DNA of 64,000 nucleotides. Source: Maledivibacter sp. GTDB taxonomy: Bacteria > Bacillota > Clostridia > Peptostreptococcales > Caminicellaceae. Made by a program: the position numbers and the translations under genes. The notes under the pieces are model-generated. The model was not told the origin of the DNA and did no database searches. It was given only the letters and a program-made list of their open reading frames with translations. The stretch spans positions 31,100 through 95,099 of the forward strand of contig JAOASB010000012.1 of assembly GCA_025210375.1 (NCBI GenBank), read 5' to 3'. Shown piece after piece: positions 63,848 through 64,000 of this stretch; position 1 is the first letter of the stretch; every line of letters starts with the position of its first letter.

Positions 63848-64000
63848 TTGAGGAAATTGAATAACTCTTACTTGGCTAAGCCTGATATGCGAATATCATC
63901 CTATATTTAATTGCTTAAGATATAAGCATATTTGATGGTATAGTTCTTAAGGTTTTTTAACTATATATAGTAGATAGTTTTTGCAGAAGGTAATTATGCA
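63848..64000. repeat. Dispersed repeat family 1, copy E (runs off the window end)
   Basis: TTGAGGAAATTGAATAACTC at the left, ACTTGGCTAAGCCTGATATG and CGAATATCATCC inside, and GTAGATAGTTTTTGCAGAAG with GTAATTATGCA at the window edge, matching the inverse of copy B. A family 2 fragment (TATAGGGAGTTCACATTAAA) lies just before it near 63796. Confidence 0.7.

Overview
The window is AT-rich DNA from a spore-forming, motile member of the Firmicutes, most likely class Clostridia (Tissierella/Peptostreptococcales-like gene content; this is inferred from gene families, and no ribosomal marker is present). The evidence is the gerM-rph-rdgB-phosphodiesterase order known from Bacillus/Clostridium, a spore-germination permease, a T-box leader, AGGAGG-type ribosome binding sites with frequent TTG/GTG starts, a sigma-54 enhancer-binding regulator, BglG/MtlR and LacI regulators, and a clostridial-type Tad pilus locus.

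Layout. 1-3.6 kb: the 3' part of a membrane transporter, a tiny Cys-rich protein on the other strand, and two convergent conserved hypothetical genes. 4.0-10.6 kb: an AIR-synthase/HypE-like protein, a secreted cell-wall amidase, a GerMN protein, RNase PH, XTP/dITP pyrophosphatase and a YfcE-like phosphodiesterase. 10.7-11.4 kb: seven tRNA genes (Pro, Gly, Arg, His, Gln, Lys, Leu) behind a consensus promoter. 12.0-17.6 kb: a complete dipeptide/oligopeptide ABC transporter. 17.8-23.3 kb: a CBS-PAS-AAA-Fis sigma-54 activator followed by a -24/-12 promoter and a CoA-transferase/GntP permease pair, probably for short-chain hydroxy- or keto-acid uptake. 23.5-26.8 kb: tRNA-Arg, a secreted fibronectin-III protein, a lipoprotein serpin and a small unknown gene. 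27.3-34.4 kb: a hexitol PTS island (EIICB, MtlR-type activator, membrane-anchored EIIA, PfkB kinase, sorbose-1-phosphate-reductase-like dehydrogenase, HPr) with no mtlD. 34.6-45.8 kb: a T-box controlled sodium:amino-acid symporter, a chemoreceptor, a GerAB-like permease, DUF3870 and DUF4392 proteins, a small ORF, and a LacI regulator with deoC-cdd-pdp for deoxyribonucleoside catabolism. 46.2-59.9 kb: a Tad/Flp pilus locus (TadZ, CpaF/TadA, TadB, TadC, Flp pilin, two TadE-like proteins, a DUF5702 protein, two A24 prepilin peptidases) carrying an embedded DUF6382-FHA protein, PP2C phosphatase and Ser/Thr kinase. 60.3-63.8 kb: an ECF S-component and methyltransferase behind an attenuator-like leader, a membrane-anchored unknown protein and a seven-TM diguanylate cyclase.

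Two families of short dispersed non-coding repeats run through the intergenic spaces. Family 1 has TTGAGGAAATTGCATAA-type inverted ends (five copies plus fragments). Family 2 is about 85-105 bp with TATAG...CTATA ends and a palindromic core (about eight sites, one a near-perfect tandem duplicate). Both look like MITEs. No transposase gene, prophage, CRISPR array or rRNA was seen.

The most interesting items are the pilus locus with its built-in phospho-signalling module and Cys-domain pseudopilin, the PTS island with a TM-anchored EIIA and matched operator-promoter geometry at two promoters, the two repeat families, the unexplained leader before the ECF gene, and a GC-rich segment before the second prepilin peptidase.
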